64,000 nt of DNA from TMP-86 sp046347195 (lineage in GTDB: Bacteria > Pseudomonadota > Gammaproteobacteria > Steroidobacterales > Steroidobacteraceae), in assembly GCA_046347195.1 (NCBI GenBank), contig JAXMGQ010000011.1:1-64000 (forward strand), given 5' to 3'. The position numbers and the translations under genes are program-made. This document shows positions 24,347 through 32,979 of the stretch, piece by piece. The first letter of the stretch is position 1; the number at the start of each line of letters is the position of its first letter. The notes under the pieces were generated by a model. That model ran no database searches. It saw only the letters and a program-made list of their open reading frames with translations, and was not told where the DNA came from.

Positions 24347-25360
24347 ATGAACACCATCGCCTGCTTCGGAGAACTGCTGCTGCGGCTCAGCGCGCCGGGG
24401 GTGCAACCCCTGCTCCGCTCGGCCCGACTCGAGACCTGCTTCGGCGGCGCCGAGGCGAACACCGCCATCGCGCTCGCCTATCTCGGGCACCGGGCCCGCA
24501 TCCTCACGACGCTCCCGGACAACCCCATCGGCGAAGCCTGCCTCGGCGAACTGCGCCGGCATGGCATCGACAGTTCCGGCGTGAGGCTGCGTCCGGGGCG
24601 GATGGGACTGTATTTCTACACGGCGCCGGCGCAGCTGAGACCGGCCCGCGTGGTCTATGACCGGGCGTCCTCGGCATTCTCCCTGGCCGGACCCGCCTGC
24701 TACGACTGGCCGGTGCTGCTGGAGGGCGCGCAGTGGCTGCATGTCTCGGGCATCACCCCGGCGTTGGGAGAGGCTTGCCTCGCGGCATTGCGCGCGGCCG
24801 TGGACGCCGCGCGCTCGGCCGGCGTGCGCATCAGTTTCGACTGCAACCTCCGCCCCTCGCTGTGGGCCGGCCGCGAGTCGCAGGCGCCCGACTTGCTTCG
24901 ACCGTTTGCGCAGGCAGCGCAACTGCTGTTCGGCAATGCCGCCGACATCGCGGCGCTGTTCGGTGGCTCGCCCGGAAGCGGCCCGCCGCAGGAGGCCCAG
25001 CAGCAGGCCGCGCAGGCCGCCTTCGCGGCCTGTCCAACGCTTGCGCACGTGGCCGCCACGCACCGGCACACGCACTCGGCCGACCATCATTCGCTCACGG
25101 GTTTCCTGTCGACCCGCACCGCGACCTGCACCAGCCGGCTCTTCGAGCTCGATCCCATCCTCGAGCGCATCGGCGGCGGGGACGCCTTCGCGGCGGGCAT
25201 CCTGCATGGCCTGTGCCGCGGCGATTCGGCGCAGCGCACCGTGGACTTCGCCACGGCGCTGTCCGCCCTCAAGCACACGCTGCCGGGGGATTTCAGCACT
25301 TTCGGCGCGGGAGACGTCGAACACCTGCTGGAGGCCGGCCGGCTGGACGTGCGCCGCTAG
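24347..25360 (+). CDS. PfkB-family sugar kinase, 2-keto-3-deoxygluconate kinase-like
   Basis: This 337-residue ribokinase-family enzyme has the N-terminal GELLLRLS start, the substrate-binding FGGAEANTAIALAYLG (about residues 38-53), and the C-terminal GGGDAFAAGILHGL anion hole with the catalytic aspartate (about residue 280). The AEAN pattern and length fit KdgK-type enzymes, which make KDPG from 2-keto-3-deoxygluconate. The D-mannonate dehydratase at 33973 would supply exactly this substrate. No KDPG aldolase is in the window, so specificity is inferred. Confidence 0.85.
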   Translation: MNTIACFGELLLRLSAPGVQPLLRSARLETCFGGAEANTAIALAYLGHRARILTTLPDNPIGEACLGELRRHGIDSSGVRLRPGRMGLYFYTAPAQLRPARVVYDRASSAFSLAGPACYDWPVLLEGAQWLHVSGITPALGEACLAALRAAVDAARSAGVRISFDCNLRPSLWAGRESQAPDLLRPFAQAAQLLFGNAADIAALFGGSPGSGPPQEAQQQAAQAAFAACPTLAHVAATHRHTHSADHHSLTGFLSTRTATCTSRLFELDPILERIGGGDAFAAGILHGLCRGDSAQRTVDFATALSALKHTLPGDFSTFGAGDVEHLLEAGRLDVRR

Positions 25361-25377
25361 TGCCCGGAGGTCAGGCC

Positions 25378-25443
25378 ATGAGCGCAATTGATCGCCGCAT
25401 GAAGAACTATCACCCGCAAGCAGTGCCCGCAGCGATTGGCTAA
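25378..25443 (+). CDS. Possible 21-residue small ORF or leader
   Basis: ATG 25378 follows a strong GGAGG eight bases upstream and encodes MSAIDRRMKNYHPQAVPAA plus two residues before TAA. It fills the gap between the sugar kinase and the FAD oxidoreductase. The ribosome binding site is better than those of its neighbours. It could be a real small protein, a leader that tunes the next gene, or a truncated remnant. I recognise no family. Confidence 0.25.
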   Translation: MSAIDRRMKNYHPQAVPAAIG

Positions 25444-25462
25444 AGCGCGGCGCATTGCGATC

Positions 25463-27052
25463 ATGGCGCCCATGGATTCCCCGCTCACCGTCGACGTCGC
25501 CATTGCCGGCGGCGGCGTCAATGGCCTCGCCTGCGCCGCGACCCTCGCGCGCGAGGGCCTCGCCGTCTGCGTGGTCGAGCGCAACCCCTGGGTCGGCGGC
25601 GGTGCGGTCACCCGCGAGGTGACGCTGCCCGGCTTCCGGCACGACCTGTTCGGCAGCTCGCATGTCTGGATCCAATGCAACCCGGACTTCCAGGCGATAC
25701 GACCGGAGCTCGAGCAGCACGGCCTGCACTATCTTTGGGCCGAGGATCACATCACCGGGCACCCCGACCGCAACGGCGGTCCCGGCATCATCATCTACAA
25801 GTCCATCGACAAGACCTGCGAGAGCATCGCGCGCTACTCGCCGGCCGACGCCGCGCGCTACCGGCAGATCCATGATGATTTCAGCCTGGTGAAGGACGGG
25901 TTCCTCAAGGCATTCTTCTCCCCGCCTTCACCGCCCTCCACCCTCGCGCGCGCACTCGAGACCACGCACGAGGGCCTGCGGCGCCTGCAGGAGTTCTCCC
26001 TCTCGGCCCGGGCCTGGGTGGAGAAGAACTTCGAGAACAACTTCGTCAAGGCGGTGATGCTCAACTGGGCGCTGGCGCCGCAGATCCTGCCCGAGCAGGA
26101 AGGCGCCGGGCAATCCTTCTACATCATGATCCCCGCCATCCACGTGTACGGCCAGGCCATCCCGCGCGGCGGCAGCCAGGAACTGCCCAATGCCATGGCC
26201 CGCTATGTCGAGGCGCACGGGGGCAAGGTGCTCACCAACGCACCGATCCGGCGCATCCTGGTCGAGGACGGCCGGGCCACCGGCCTCGCGCTGGCCGATG
26301 GCACCACGGTGCTGGCGCGCCGCGCGGTGGTCTCGGCGCTGGAGCCGAAGCAGACCTTCCTCGATTTCGTCGGTACCGAACACCTGAAGCCCGACTTCGA
26401 GCGCATGGTGCGCGGCTTCTCCTTCGGCCGCATCAGCATCTGCCGGCTGCACCTGGCGTTGTCGGAAGCTCCACGCTTCGACAATGGCGCCGACATGAGC
26501 GCCTGCCTGTTCCATCGCGTGGTGGACTCCACCGAGCAGATGATGCGCTTCTACGCCGAGATCGCCTTGGGGCTACCGCCCACCGACCCCTTCCTGTGGA
26601 GCGCCTGCTGGACGCTGATGGACCCCACCCGCGCCCCAGCCGGCAAGCACACGCTGATCCTCGACACCTTCGTGTCGAACTGGCTGGCCGACGGGCGAAG
26701 CTGGAAGGACATCGGCGAGTGGTACGGACGCGAGGTGCTGTTGAAGAAGCTGCGCCAGTACGCGCCGAACATCGACGACTCCACCATCCTCGGGATGTAC
26801 GTCGAGACGCGCGAGACGCTCGAAGCCGCGAATCCCAGCTTCGTGGACGGCACCACCAACGGCGGCGAGCGCATCGCCGCGCAGCTCGGCTACTTCCGGC
26901 CCTTCCCGGGCTATGCGCACTATCGCTCGCCCATCCGCCAGCTCTACATGACCGGCCCCCACTGCCATCCGGGCGGCGGCATCTCGGCCATGGGCACCAT
27001 CACCGCGCGCGTCATGCTGGACGACTTCGGCCTGCGGCGCGCCAACTTCTGA
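25463..27052 (+). CDS. FAD-dependent oxidoreductase, phytoene-desaturase (CrtI) type
   Basis: This 529-residue flavoprotein has the N-terminal dinucleotide-binding motif DVAIAGGGVNGLACAATLAR followed by VVERNPWVGGGA, a substrate region with the family's RGGSQELPNAMARYVEAHGG (about residue 240), and a C-terminal FAD motif CHPGGGISAMG. These are the markers of the CrtI/retinol-saturase group. Many such bacterial proteins sit in catabolic clusters, not in carotenoid pathways, and no other carotenoid gene is here. ATG 25463 is the best start. The nitrilase gene follows after 28 bases, so the two are probably co-transcribed. Confidence 0.85.
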   Translation: MAPMDSPLTVDVAIAGGGVNGLACAATLAREGLAVCVVERNPWVGGGAVTREVTLPGFRHDLFGSSHVWIQCNPDFQAIRPELEQHGLHYLWAEDHITGHPDRNGGPGIIIYKSIDKTCESIARYSPADAARYRQIHDDFSLVKDGFLKAFFSPPSPPSTLARALETTHEGLRRLQEFSLSARAWVEKNFENNFVKAVMLNWALAPQILPEQEGAGQSFYIMIPAIHVYGQAIPRGGSQELPNAMARYVEAHGGKVLTNAPIRRILVEDGRATGLALADGTTVLARRAVVSALEPKQTFLDFVGTEHLKPDFERMVRGFSFGRISICRLHLALSEAPRFDNGADMSACLFHRVVDSTEQMMRFYAEIALGLPPTDPFLWSACWTLMDPTRAPAGKHTLILDTFVSNWLADGRSWKDIGEWYGREVLLKKLRQYAPNIDDSTILGMYVETRETLEAANPSFVDGTTNGGERIAAQLGYFRPFPGYAHYRSPIRQLYMTGPHCHPGGGISAMGTITARVMLDDFGLRRANF

Positions 27053-27080
27053 CACGACACTTTTCACCCGAGGCGAGACC

Positions 27081-28232
27081 ATGAGCAAGCGAATCGAGAA
27101 ATACACGGCGCTGGTGATGCAGCCGCAGATACACGTCGCCGAGGACCGCGCCGGCATCCAGAAAAACCTGCAGCGCGCGCTGCAGATGATCGACTTCGGC
27201 GTCGGCTACACCTGGGAGCTGCCGGCGAGGCTGGTGGTGTTCCCGGAGTACTTCCTGCAGGGGGTCACCACGCCGGGCAAGGGCGAGCATGGCATCGACT
27301 CGTTCATGAAGAAGGCCATCACCTTCGACGGTCCGGAGTTCAAGGCGCTCTCGGACAAGGCGCGCGAGTACAAGCTGTACATCGCCGGCGGCGGCGTCGT
27401 CGAGAAGGTGCCGCAGTTTCCTGACCGCTGGTTCAACACCGCCTTCATCATCGGGCCCGACGGTGAGCTCGCGCTGCGTTACCACAAGTGGCACATCCCC
27501 GCCTCCATTGGCCTGGGCACCAGCCCGCACGATTTGTTCGAGGAATACAAGCAGGTGTTCGGCGGCGACATCAAGACGCTGTTCCCGGTCATCGACACGC
27601 CCATCGGCAAGCTCGGCACCATGACCTGCCACGATGGCTGCACCCCGGAGGTGTCGCGTGCGCTGGGCTACAACGGCGTGGAGGTCATCTGCCACCCGGT
27701 GGCCCTGCAGGAAATCGAGGGCGTCTCGCCGCCCTGGGATTTCTGGGTGTTCACGCGCCGCACGCGCGCGCACGACAACATGGCCTACGTGCTGGGCTCG
27801 AACTGGGGCACGGTGGATTACGCCTACTATCCGCGCGCCTTCTGCTCGGGCAACTCCTTCGCCATCGACTACACCGGCATGATGATGCGCCACGCGCCCT
27901 ACCCCGAGGAGCAGGTGCTGGCCGCCACCATCGACATCGAGGCGCTGCGTGAGCATCGTTCGCGCTGCAACCACAATTGCTGGGTGGACCTGCGCACGGA
28001 AGGGTTCCGCCAGATCTACGAGAAGCCCATCTATCCGGCCAACCAGTTCCCCACCGGCAAGCCGCCGCGGACGCTGGCCGACAAGATGGGTCCGCTGAAG
28101 GAAGTGTTCCGCGACCTGTACGGGCGTGGCCAGTTCATGCCACCGGCCGGCATGACTGTCGAGGACATGCCGGACCTGCACGAGCGCCGCGTGTCTCGCG
28201 CGCAGGACCTGGGCACGTTGAAGAAGAGCTGA
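27081..28232 (+). CDS. Carbon-nitrogen hydrolase (nitrilase superfamily)
   Basis: This 383-residue enzyme has the Glu-Lys-Cys catalytic triad visible as E56 (LVVFPEYFLQ), K136 (RYHKWHIP) and C183 (GTMTCHDGCTPE). It is longer than simple amidases because of a C-terminal extension ending in LGTLKKS. The residue after the catalytic Cys is His, not the Glu of classical nitrilases, which favours an amidase or N-carbamoyl hydrolase activity. It starts at ATG 27081 after GAGGCGAGACC. With the flavin oxidoreductase upstream it may release ammonia from an amide or nitrile intermediate. The substrate is unknown. Confidence 0.88.
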   Translation: MSKRIEKYTALVMQPQIHVAEDRAGIQKNLQRALQMIDFGVGYTWELPARLVVFPEYFLQGVTTPGKGEHGIDSFMKKAITFDGPEFKALSDKAREYKLYIAGGGVVEKVPQFPDRWFNTAFIIGPDGELALRYHKWHIPASIGLGTSPHDLFEEYKQVFGGDIKTLFPVIDTPIGKLGTMTCHDGCTPEVSRALGYNGVEVICHPVALQEIEGVSPPWDFWVFTRRTRAHDNMAYVLGSNWGTVDYAYYPRAFCSGNSFAIDYTGMMMRHAPYPEEQVLAATIDIEALREHRSRCNHNCWVDLRTEGFRQIYEKPIYPANQFPTGKPPRTLADKMGPLKEVFRDLYGRGQFMPPAGMTVEDMPDLHERRVSRAQDLGTLKKS

Positions 28233-28241
28233 GGAAGTCAC

Positions 28242-28532
28242 ATGAAGGTTCACTCCGCGCTCGCCGACATGGACATCAGCATCGGCGAGGTCCGACGCGA
28301 GGGGGCCGAGCTGGTGCTCGCCTCGGGCGCGGGCAGCTCGCTGGACACCACCATCCGCATCGATGCGCGCGAGGCGCTGCGCATCCTGGGAAGCGTCCTG
28401 GGCAGCGCCGGGGGCCTGGGATTCGTGCTCGGGTTGCCGTTCCTGGCCCTGCGACGGCCGGCGACGGCGAACGCAGCGGGTGCGGCCCGAGGCCGCGCCG
28501 CGGCGCCCGCCGACATCAACAAGCCCTGGTAA
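28242..28532 (+). CDS. Small hypothetical protein with one membrane helix
   Basis: This 96-residue protein starts 9 bases after the nitrilase stop with an SD (GAGG). Residues 1-42 are polar, residues about 46-68 form a Gly/Leu-rich hydrophobic helix (ILGSVLGSAGGLGFVLGL), and the tail is Ala/Arg-rich ending in INKPW. It looks like a bitopic inner-membrane protein and probably belongs to the FAD oxidoreductase/nitrilase operon. I recognise no family. Confidence 0.6.
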   Translation: MKVHSALADMDISIGEVRREGAELVLASGAGSSLDTTIRIDAREALRILGSVLGSAGGLGFVLGLPFLALRRPATANAAGAARGRAAAPADINKPW

Positions 28533-28537
28533 ACACG

Positions 28538-28553
28538 CGGGCCGCAAGGCCCG
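28538..28553. terminator. Short hairpin with GCAA tetraloop between convergent genes
   Basis: CGGGCC-GCAA-GGCCCG forms a 6-base-pair stem with a GNRA loop in the 30-base gap between the convergent small membrane protein gene and the aldehyde dehydrogenase gene. It has no T run on either side. It may act as a weak bidirectional terminator. Confidence 0.35.
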
Positions 28554-28562
28554 GCCTGCCGC

Positions 28563-30047
28563 TCAGATCCGCATCATCACCGACTGGGTCTCGAGATAGA
28601 GCATGAGGCCCTCCAGGCCATGCTCGCGGCCCCAGCCACTCTGCTTCATGCCACCGATGGGCATGCTGATCTCGGGGATGCCATGCGCGTTCACCCAGAC
28701 GATGCCGCTGCGCAGCGACTCGGCGGTACGGTGGGCGCGGGAGAGGTCCCGCGTCCAGACGCTCGCGGCGAGCCCGTAGATTGAGTCATTGGCCTGGCGC
28801 ACCGCGGCCTCGGCCGTGTCGAAGGGCATCACCGTCACGACGGGCCCGAAGATCTCCTCCTGCACGGTGGGGTTAGCAGCATGCTCGCAGGCGATCACGG
28901 TGGGGGGATAGAAGAAGCCTTCTCCTGGCCGCGGCTCACCGCCGCACAGCAGTTGCACACCGGCGTCGCGGCTGCGGCTGACGATGTCGTGCACGCTGTC
29001 GCGATGCGCACCGGCCACCAGCGGACCCACCTCGCTTGCAGCGGCGAGCCCGGGACCCATCACGAGGCCCGAGGCGATCTGCGCCAGCCGCTCGCACACC
29101 TGCGGGTAGATGCTGCGCTCCGCGTAGACCCGCGAACCCGCGACGCAGACCTGCCCGGCATTGCTGAAGATCGCGGCGGCAGCTCCCGGGATCGCCTCCT
29201 CGAGGTCGGCATCGGCGAAGATCAGCGTCGGTGATTTGCCGCCCAGTTCGAGCGACAGGCGCTTGAGGTTGCCCGCCGCCGCGGCGAGCAGTTGCCGACC
29301 CACCGCCGTCGAACCGGTGAAGGCCACCTTGTCCACTCCCGGATGTGCCGCGAGGGCCTGGCCCACGATGCGGCCACGGCCACTGAGCACGCTCACGGTG
29401 CCCGGCGGAACGCCCGCCTCGAGCAGGATTTCAGCCAGGCGCAGCACGGACAGCGTCGACCACTCGGCGGGCTTGAGCACCACGCTGCAGCCGGCGGCGA
29501 GCGCCGGCGCCAGCTTCCAGGCGGCCGCGACCAGCGCCCCGTTCCAGGGAATGATCTGCGCCACGACACCCACCGGTTCGTGGCGCACATAGCCATGGAA
29601 CCGCAGCCCCGGCACGGACGGTTCGAAGGTGGAGCCCGGCATCTTGGTGCACCAGCCGGCGTAGTAGCGGAAGGTCTCCGCCGCATGCGGCACTTCGTAG
29701 GCCAGCGTGGGCGCGTACAGCTTGCCACCATCGAGGCACTCGAGTTCCGCCAGCATCCGCGCCTCGGCGTCGATGAGCTCCGCCACCCGCCACAGCACCT
29801 GTTGCCGGCGGGCGGGCGTGAGGTCGCGCCAGCGCCGGTCCTCGAAGTTGTGCCGCGCCAGCGTTACCGCCGCCTCGACATCGGCGGCGCCGGCAACATG
29901 GAAGCGCCCGATGGGCCGACCCGTGGCAGGGTCGATGGCCTCGATGGGATCCTCGGCGCCGCGCACGGCTTGCTCGCCGATGAAGAAGGGGCGCGCCTCG
30001 GCCAGGTACGCCCGCGTCGCCGCCGAGACCTCGTGGAGCTGGGACAT
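28563..30047 (-). CDS. NAD(P)-dependent aldehyde dehydrogenase
   Basis: This 494-residue enzyme has catalytic Cys in SNAGQVCVAGSRVY, the catalytic Glu in LELGGKSPTLIF, cofactor-binding QIIPWNG, and the C-terminal PIGGMKQSGWGREHG. This is the betaine/phenylacetaldehyde dehydrogenase-like group. It is the last gene of a minus-strand operon with an aminotransferase, 3 bases upstream, and a TPP-dependent enzyme. In that order the three make an Ehrlich-type route: amino acid to keto acid, to aldehyde, to carboxylic acid. The fit is inferred from context. Confidence 0.92.
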   Translation of the reverse strand: MSQLHEVSAATRAYLAEARPFFIGEQAVRGAEDPIEAIDPATGRPIGRFHVAGAADVEAAVTLARHNFEDRRWRDLTPARRQQVLWRVAELIDAEARMLAELECLDGGKLYAPTLAYEVPHAAETFRYYAGWCTKMPGSTFEPSVPGLRFHGYVRHEPVGVVAQIIPWNGALVAAAWKLAPALAAGCSVVLKPAEWSTLSVLRLAEILLEAGVPPGTVSVLSGRGRIVGQALAAHPGVDKVAFTGSTAVGRQLLAAAAGNLKRLSLELGGKSPTLIFADADLEEAIPGAAAAIFSNAGQVCVAGSRVYAERSIYPQVCERLAQIASGLVMGPGLAAASEVGPLVAGAHRDSVHDIVSRSRDAGVQLLCGGEPRPGEGFFYPPTVIACEHAANPTVQEEIFGPVVTVMPFDTAEAAVRQANDSIYGLAASVWTRDLSRAHRTAESLRSGIVWVNAHGIPEISMPIGGMKQSGWGREHGLEGLMLYLETQSVMMRI

Positions 30048-30050
30048 GGG

Positions 30051-31166
30051 CTAATTCTTGAGATAAGCGGTGAGCACGTCCAGCACCGCATCGTTCTCGT
30101 GGGCGAGCCCCACGGTGATGCGCAGGCAGCGCTCCGGCCCGCCGCTGCCCACGGGTCGTGGAATGATGCCGGCCGCCTCGAGGGCGGTGGCGGCGCCCGC
30201 CGGCGTATGCACGTCACCGGTGAAACGCAGCAGGTAGAAGTTGGTGACCGTGGGCACCCATTCGATGCCCGGCAACCGCGCCACGCCCTCGCGCAGCTTG
30301 CGCAGCTCGCGCGCGTTGTAGTCGCGCACGTAGGCGGCATACGCCTGGTCGCGCACCGCGGCCGTCGCCGCGGCCATGGCCGCGGAGGAGGCGTTGAAGG
30401 GCGTGCGGATGCGCTGCACGGCATCGATGATCGCCGCCGGCGCGTAGGCCCAGCCGATGCGAAGGCCGGCCAGGCCATAGAGCTTGGAGAAGGTGCGGGT
30501 CATCACCGCGTTGCCGCCGGCATCCACCAGCCCCGCGCCGGCATCGAAATCCGGCTCGCTGACGTAATCCGCGTAGGCGGAATCGATGACCAGCAGCACC
30601 TCGGGCGGAAGCTGGCGATGCAGTCGCGCAAGGTCCGCTGCCGCGAGGTACTGGCCCACCGGGTTGTTGGGGCTGGCGAGGAACACCATGCGCGTGCGCG
30701 GCGTCACCGCCGCGAGCAACAGGTCCGCATCGGGCCGCAACGCCGGTTCCTCCGCGAACACCAGCTTCGCACCCTGCGCCGTGGCGTGCACCATGGCCAT
30801 GGCAAAGCTGAAGCGGCTGAACACCACTTCATCGCCGGGCCGGACGTAGGCGCGGATCAGGAGCTGCAGCAGCTCATCGGATCCGTTGCCGCAGACGATG
30901 CGCGCCGCGTCGAGCCCGAAGGTCTCGCCGATGGCCTCGCGCAACCCGAGCTGGCTGCCATCGGGATAGCAGAACAGCTCGTCCGCCATGCGCCGGTAGG
31001 CCTCGATGGCCCGCGGCGAAGGGCCCAGGTGCGACTCGTTGGCGGACAGCTTGATCGGCCGCGCGCAGCCCTCGAGACCGCACTTGCCCTGCTGGAAGGG
31101 TGTGAGCGGCGAGAGCTCCGGGCGCGGCGTGGGCGCCTGCGATGACTCCCGCAGCCGCACGTTCAT
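30051..31166 (-). CDS. PLP-dependent aminotransferase, HisC-like
   Basis: This 371-residue class I/II aminotransferase has conserved features KLSANESHLGPSP (residues 37-49), CYPDGSQLGLREAIG, the GNGSDELL phosphate-binding segment, FLASPNNPVGQ, IDSAYADY and the PLP lysine in TRTFSKLYGLAGLRIGW. This is the histidinol-phosphate aminotransferase fold, which also includes broad aromatic aminotransferases. The start ATG 31166 overlaps the stop of the TPP enzyme by 4 bases, so the two are translationally coupled. No histidine biosynthesis genes are near. A catabolic aromatic or branched amino acid role is more likely. Confidence 0.88.
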   Translation of the reverse strand: MNVRLRESSQAPTPRPELSPLTPFQQGKCGLEGCARPIKLSANESHLGPSPRAIEAYRRMADELFCYPDGSQLGLREAIGETFGLDAARIVCGNGSDELLQLLIRAYVRPGDEVVFSRFSFAMAMVHATAQGAKLVFAEEPALRPDADLLLAAVTPRTRMVFLASPNNPVGQYLAAADLARLHRQLPPEVLLVIDSAYADYVSEPDFDAGAGLVDAGGNAVMTRTFSKLYGLAGLRIGWAYAPAAIIDAVQRIRTPFNASSAAMAAATAAVRDQAYAAYVRDYNARELRKLREGVARLPGIEWVPTVTNFYLLRFTGDVHTPAGAATALEAAGIIPRPVGSGGPERCLRITVGLAHENDAVLDVLTAYLKN

Positions 31167-32815
31167 GCCGGCACCTGCGCGACCGGCACCTGCGCGTGCG
31201 CGGGCGGCTTGATGATGTGCTTCCAGGGCGAGGTCATGTCCTCGCAGGGGACCTCGATGAGCGCCGGCGCATCGCGCTCGAGGGCCGCGCGGATGGCGCG
31301 CGTGAGCTGAGCCGGGTCGCGCACGCGCTCGGCCCGCATGCCGAAACTGTCGGCGAACTTCATGAAATCCGGATTGCGCAGGTCGGAACCGATCTGCCGC
31401 CCGCCGAACCACTCCTTCTGCTGGCGCTGCACGTTCTGGAACTTGCCGTTGTTGAACAGCACGGTGACCAGCGCGATGCCATGCTGCATGGCCGTGGCCA
31501 TCTCGTTGCAGGTGAACAGGAACCCCCCATCGCCGGCGATGTTCACCACGGCCTTGTGCGGATGCGCCACCTTCACGCCCAGCGCGGTGGCATAGCCATA
31601 GCCCAGCGTGCCCTGGTACCCGCAGTTGACGTGGTGGCGCGGCTCGTACACCGGGAATCCGTACCAAGAGGCATAGCCCACCTGGGTGATCTCATCCACG
31701 AAGTAACCATCCTCGGGCAGGGCTTCGCGGATGGCGCCGAGGAAGGAGAGCTGGGGCTGCACCTGGCCGATCTCGGCCGCGATGCGCGCCTTCAGCGCGA
31801 GCAGTTCCGCCTCGCGCGAGGCGGGGGAGAAGCCGCGCCGCGACAGCGCGTGACTCAGCGCGGCCATCGCTTCCTGCGCATCCGCGTGCAGCGCCACCGC
31901 GGGCGCTTCGATACGATCCAGCTCCGCCGGGTCGATGTCGATGCGGATGATGCGCATGCCAGGCGCGGTTTTCCAATGCAGGAGCTGCTGCTCCATGCGC
32001 GTGCCGATGCCGAGCACCACGTCCGCGTCCTTCCACAGTTCGTAGCCGGCGGGGAGCACCTGCGAGAGGTAGTGGCGATCGGAGAGGATGCCGCGCCCGC
32101 TGCGAAATGCCACCACCGGTGCCTGCAACCGCTCCGCAAGCTCACGCAACTGCGCCGGCGCATCCGCCGCACCGCCCCCCACGATGATCAGCGGACGGCG
32201 GGCCTTCACCAGCAGCTCCGCCGCCTGCTCGATGCGGTCGGTATCCAGCGCCGGGGCCTCGAGCGGATTCGCGGCGCCGCGCAGCTCCACCGGCGCCTCG
32301 AGCCCCATGATGTCCATGGGCATCTCCAGCGCCACCGGGCCCCGGCGCCCGCCGGTGAGCCGCGAGAAGGCTTCGTTGACGATGGCCGGCGCATCCTGCG
32401 GGCGATCGATGCGCGCGGCCCAGCGGGTCAGCGAGCGGAGCGTGGCGAGTTGGTCGGGCAGCTCGTGCAGGAAGCCGATGCCACGGCCGATGGCGTGGCT
32501 CGGGATCTGTCCGGTCAGGCACAGCACCGGCGCATTGGTCGCGTAGGCCGAGCACAGCGCCGCGGTGGAGTTGAGCACGCCCGGACCGGGCACGACGGTG
32601 TAGACACCGGGGCGGCCGGTGGAGCGTGCATAGCCGAAGGCCATGTAGCCGGCGCCCTGCTCGTGGCGCGAGCCGACGAAACGCAGCTCGCTCGAACGCC
32701 GGTACATCGAATCGAAGAAGTGATCGAGCTGCCCGCCGGGCAGGCCGAAGATCGTGTCGACGCGATTGGCGAGGCACTGCCCGAGAATCGCATCCGCGCC
32801 GCTCATCCGTGTCAT
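31163..32815 (-). CDS. Thiamine-diphosphate-dependent enzyme, acetolactate synthase / keto-acid decarboxylase family
   Basis: This 550-residue enzyme has the three-domain ThDP layout: N-terminal PYR domain with the cofactor-activating glutamate in GSRHEQGAGYMAFGYAR, a central domain (RRPLIIVGGGA), and a C-terminal PP domain with the metal/ThDP motif GDGGFLFTCNE running to NNG. Similarity to acetolactate synthase large subunits is clear, but members of this group also include benzoylformate and other 2-keto-acid decarboxylases. Operon position before an aminotransferase and an aldehyde dehydrogenase favours decarboxylation of a keto acid made from an amino acid. It is the first gene of the operon. 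A LysR gene lies upstream. Confidence 0.88.
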   Translation of the reverse strand: MTRMSGADAILGQCLANRVDTIFGLPGGQLDHFFDSMYRRSSELRFVGSRHEQGAGYMAFGYARSTGRPGVYTVVPGPGVLNSTAALCSAYATNAPVLCLTGQIPSHAIGRGIGFLHELPDQLATLRSLTRWAARIDRPQDAPAIVNEAFSRLTGGRRGPVALEMPMDIMGLEAPVELRGAANPLEAPALDTDRIEQAAELLVKARRPLIIVGGGAADAPAQLRELAERLQAPVVAFRSGRGILSDRHYLSQVLPAGYELWKDADVVLGIGTRMEQQLLHWKTAPGMRIIRIDIDPAELDRIEAPAVALHADAQEAMAALSHALSRRGFSPASREAELLALKARIAAEIGQVQPQLSFLGAIREALPEDGYFVDEITQVGYASWYGFPVYEPRHHVNCGYQGTLGYGYATALGVKVAHPHKAVVNIAGDGGFLFTCNEMATAMQHGIALVTVLFNNGKFQNVQRQQKEWFGGRQIGSDLRNPDFMKFADSFGMRAERVRDPAQLTRAIRAALERDAPALIEVPCEDMTSPWKHIIKPPAHAQVPVAQVPA

Positions 32816-32904
32816 GGGATTGGATTGAAACCCTGTGGCCAGCCTGGGCTGCCATTAACTCGCGACCCGCCGATGCAATGCAATTCATCCCTTTTCATGG
32901 GCCG

Positions 32905-32919
32905 ATTAGCAACCCTAAT
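32905..32919. promoter_or_regulatory. Candidate LysR-type binding site upstream of the TPP enzyme operon
   Basis: ATTAG-CAACC-CTAAT is a 15-base dyad that contains T-N11-A, the core of LysR-type regulator sites. It lies about 90 bases upstream of the TPP enzyme start and just after the LysR gene's end, so it is placed where such a regulator would act. The assignment is inferred from motif and position only. Confidence 0.35.
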
Positions 32920-32979
32920 TTGGCGCGAAGGTGTCCCATGCTACCGTTCTGCCGCATGCCAGCCTGCATCCCCGGCCAC

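Noticed and set aside
30051..31166. Histidine biosynthesis hisC
   Set aside because: No other his gene is in the window and the gene is coupled to a catabolic operon.
31163..32815. Housekeeping acetolactate synthase of branched-chain amino-acid synthesis
   Set aside because: No ilvC, ilvH or leu genes are adjacent; the operon partners are an aminotransferase and an aldehyde dehydrogenase.
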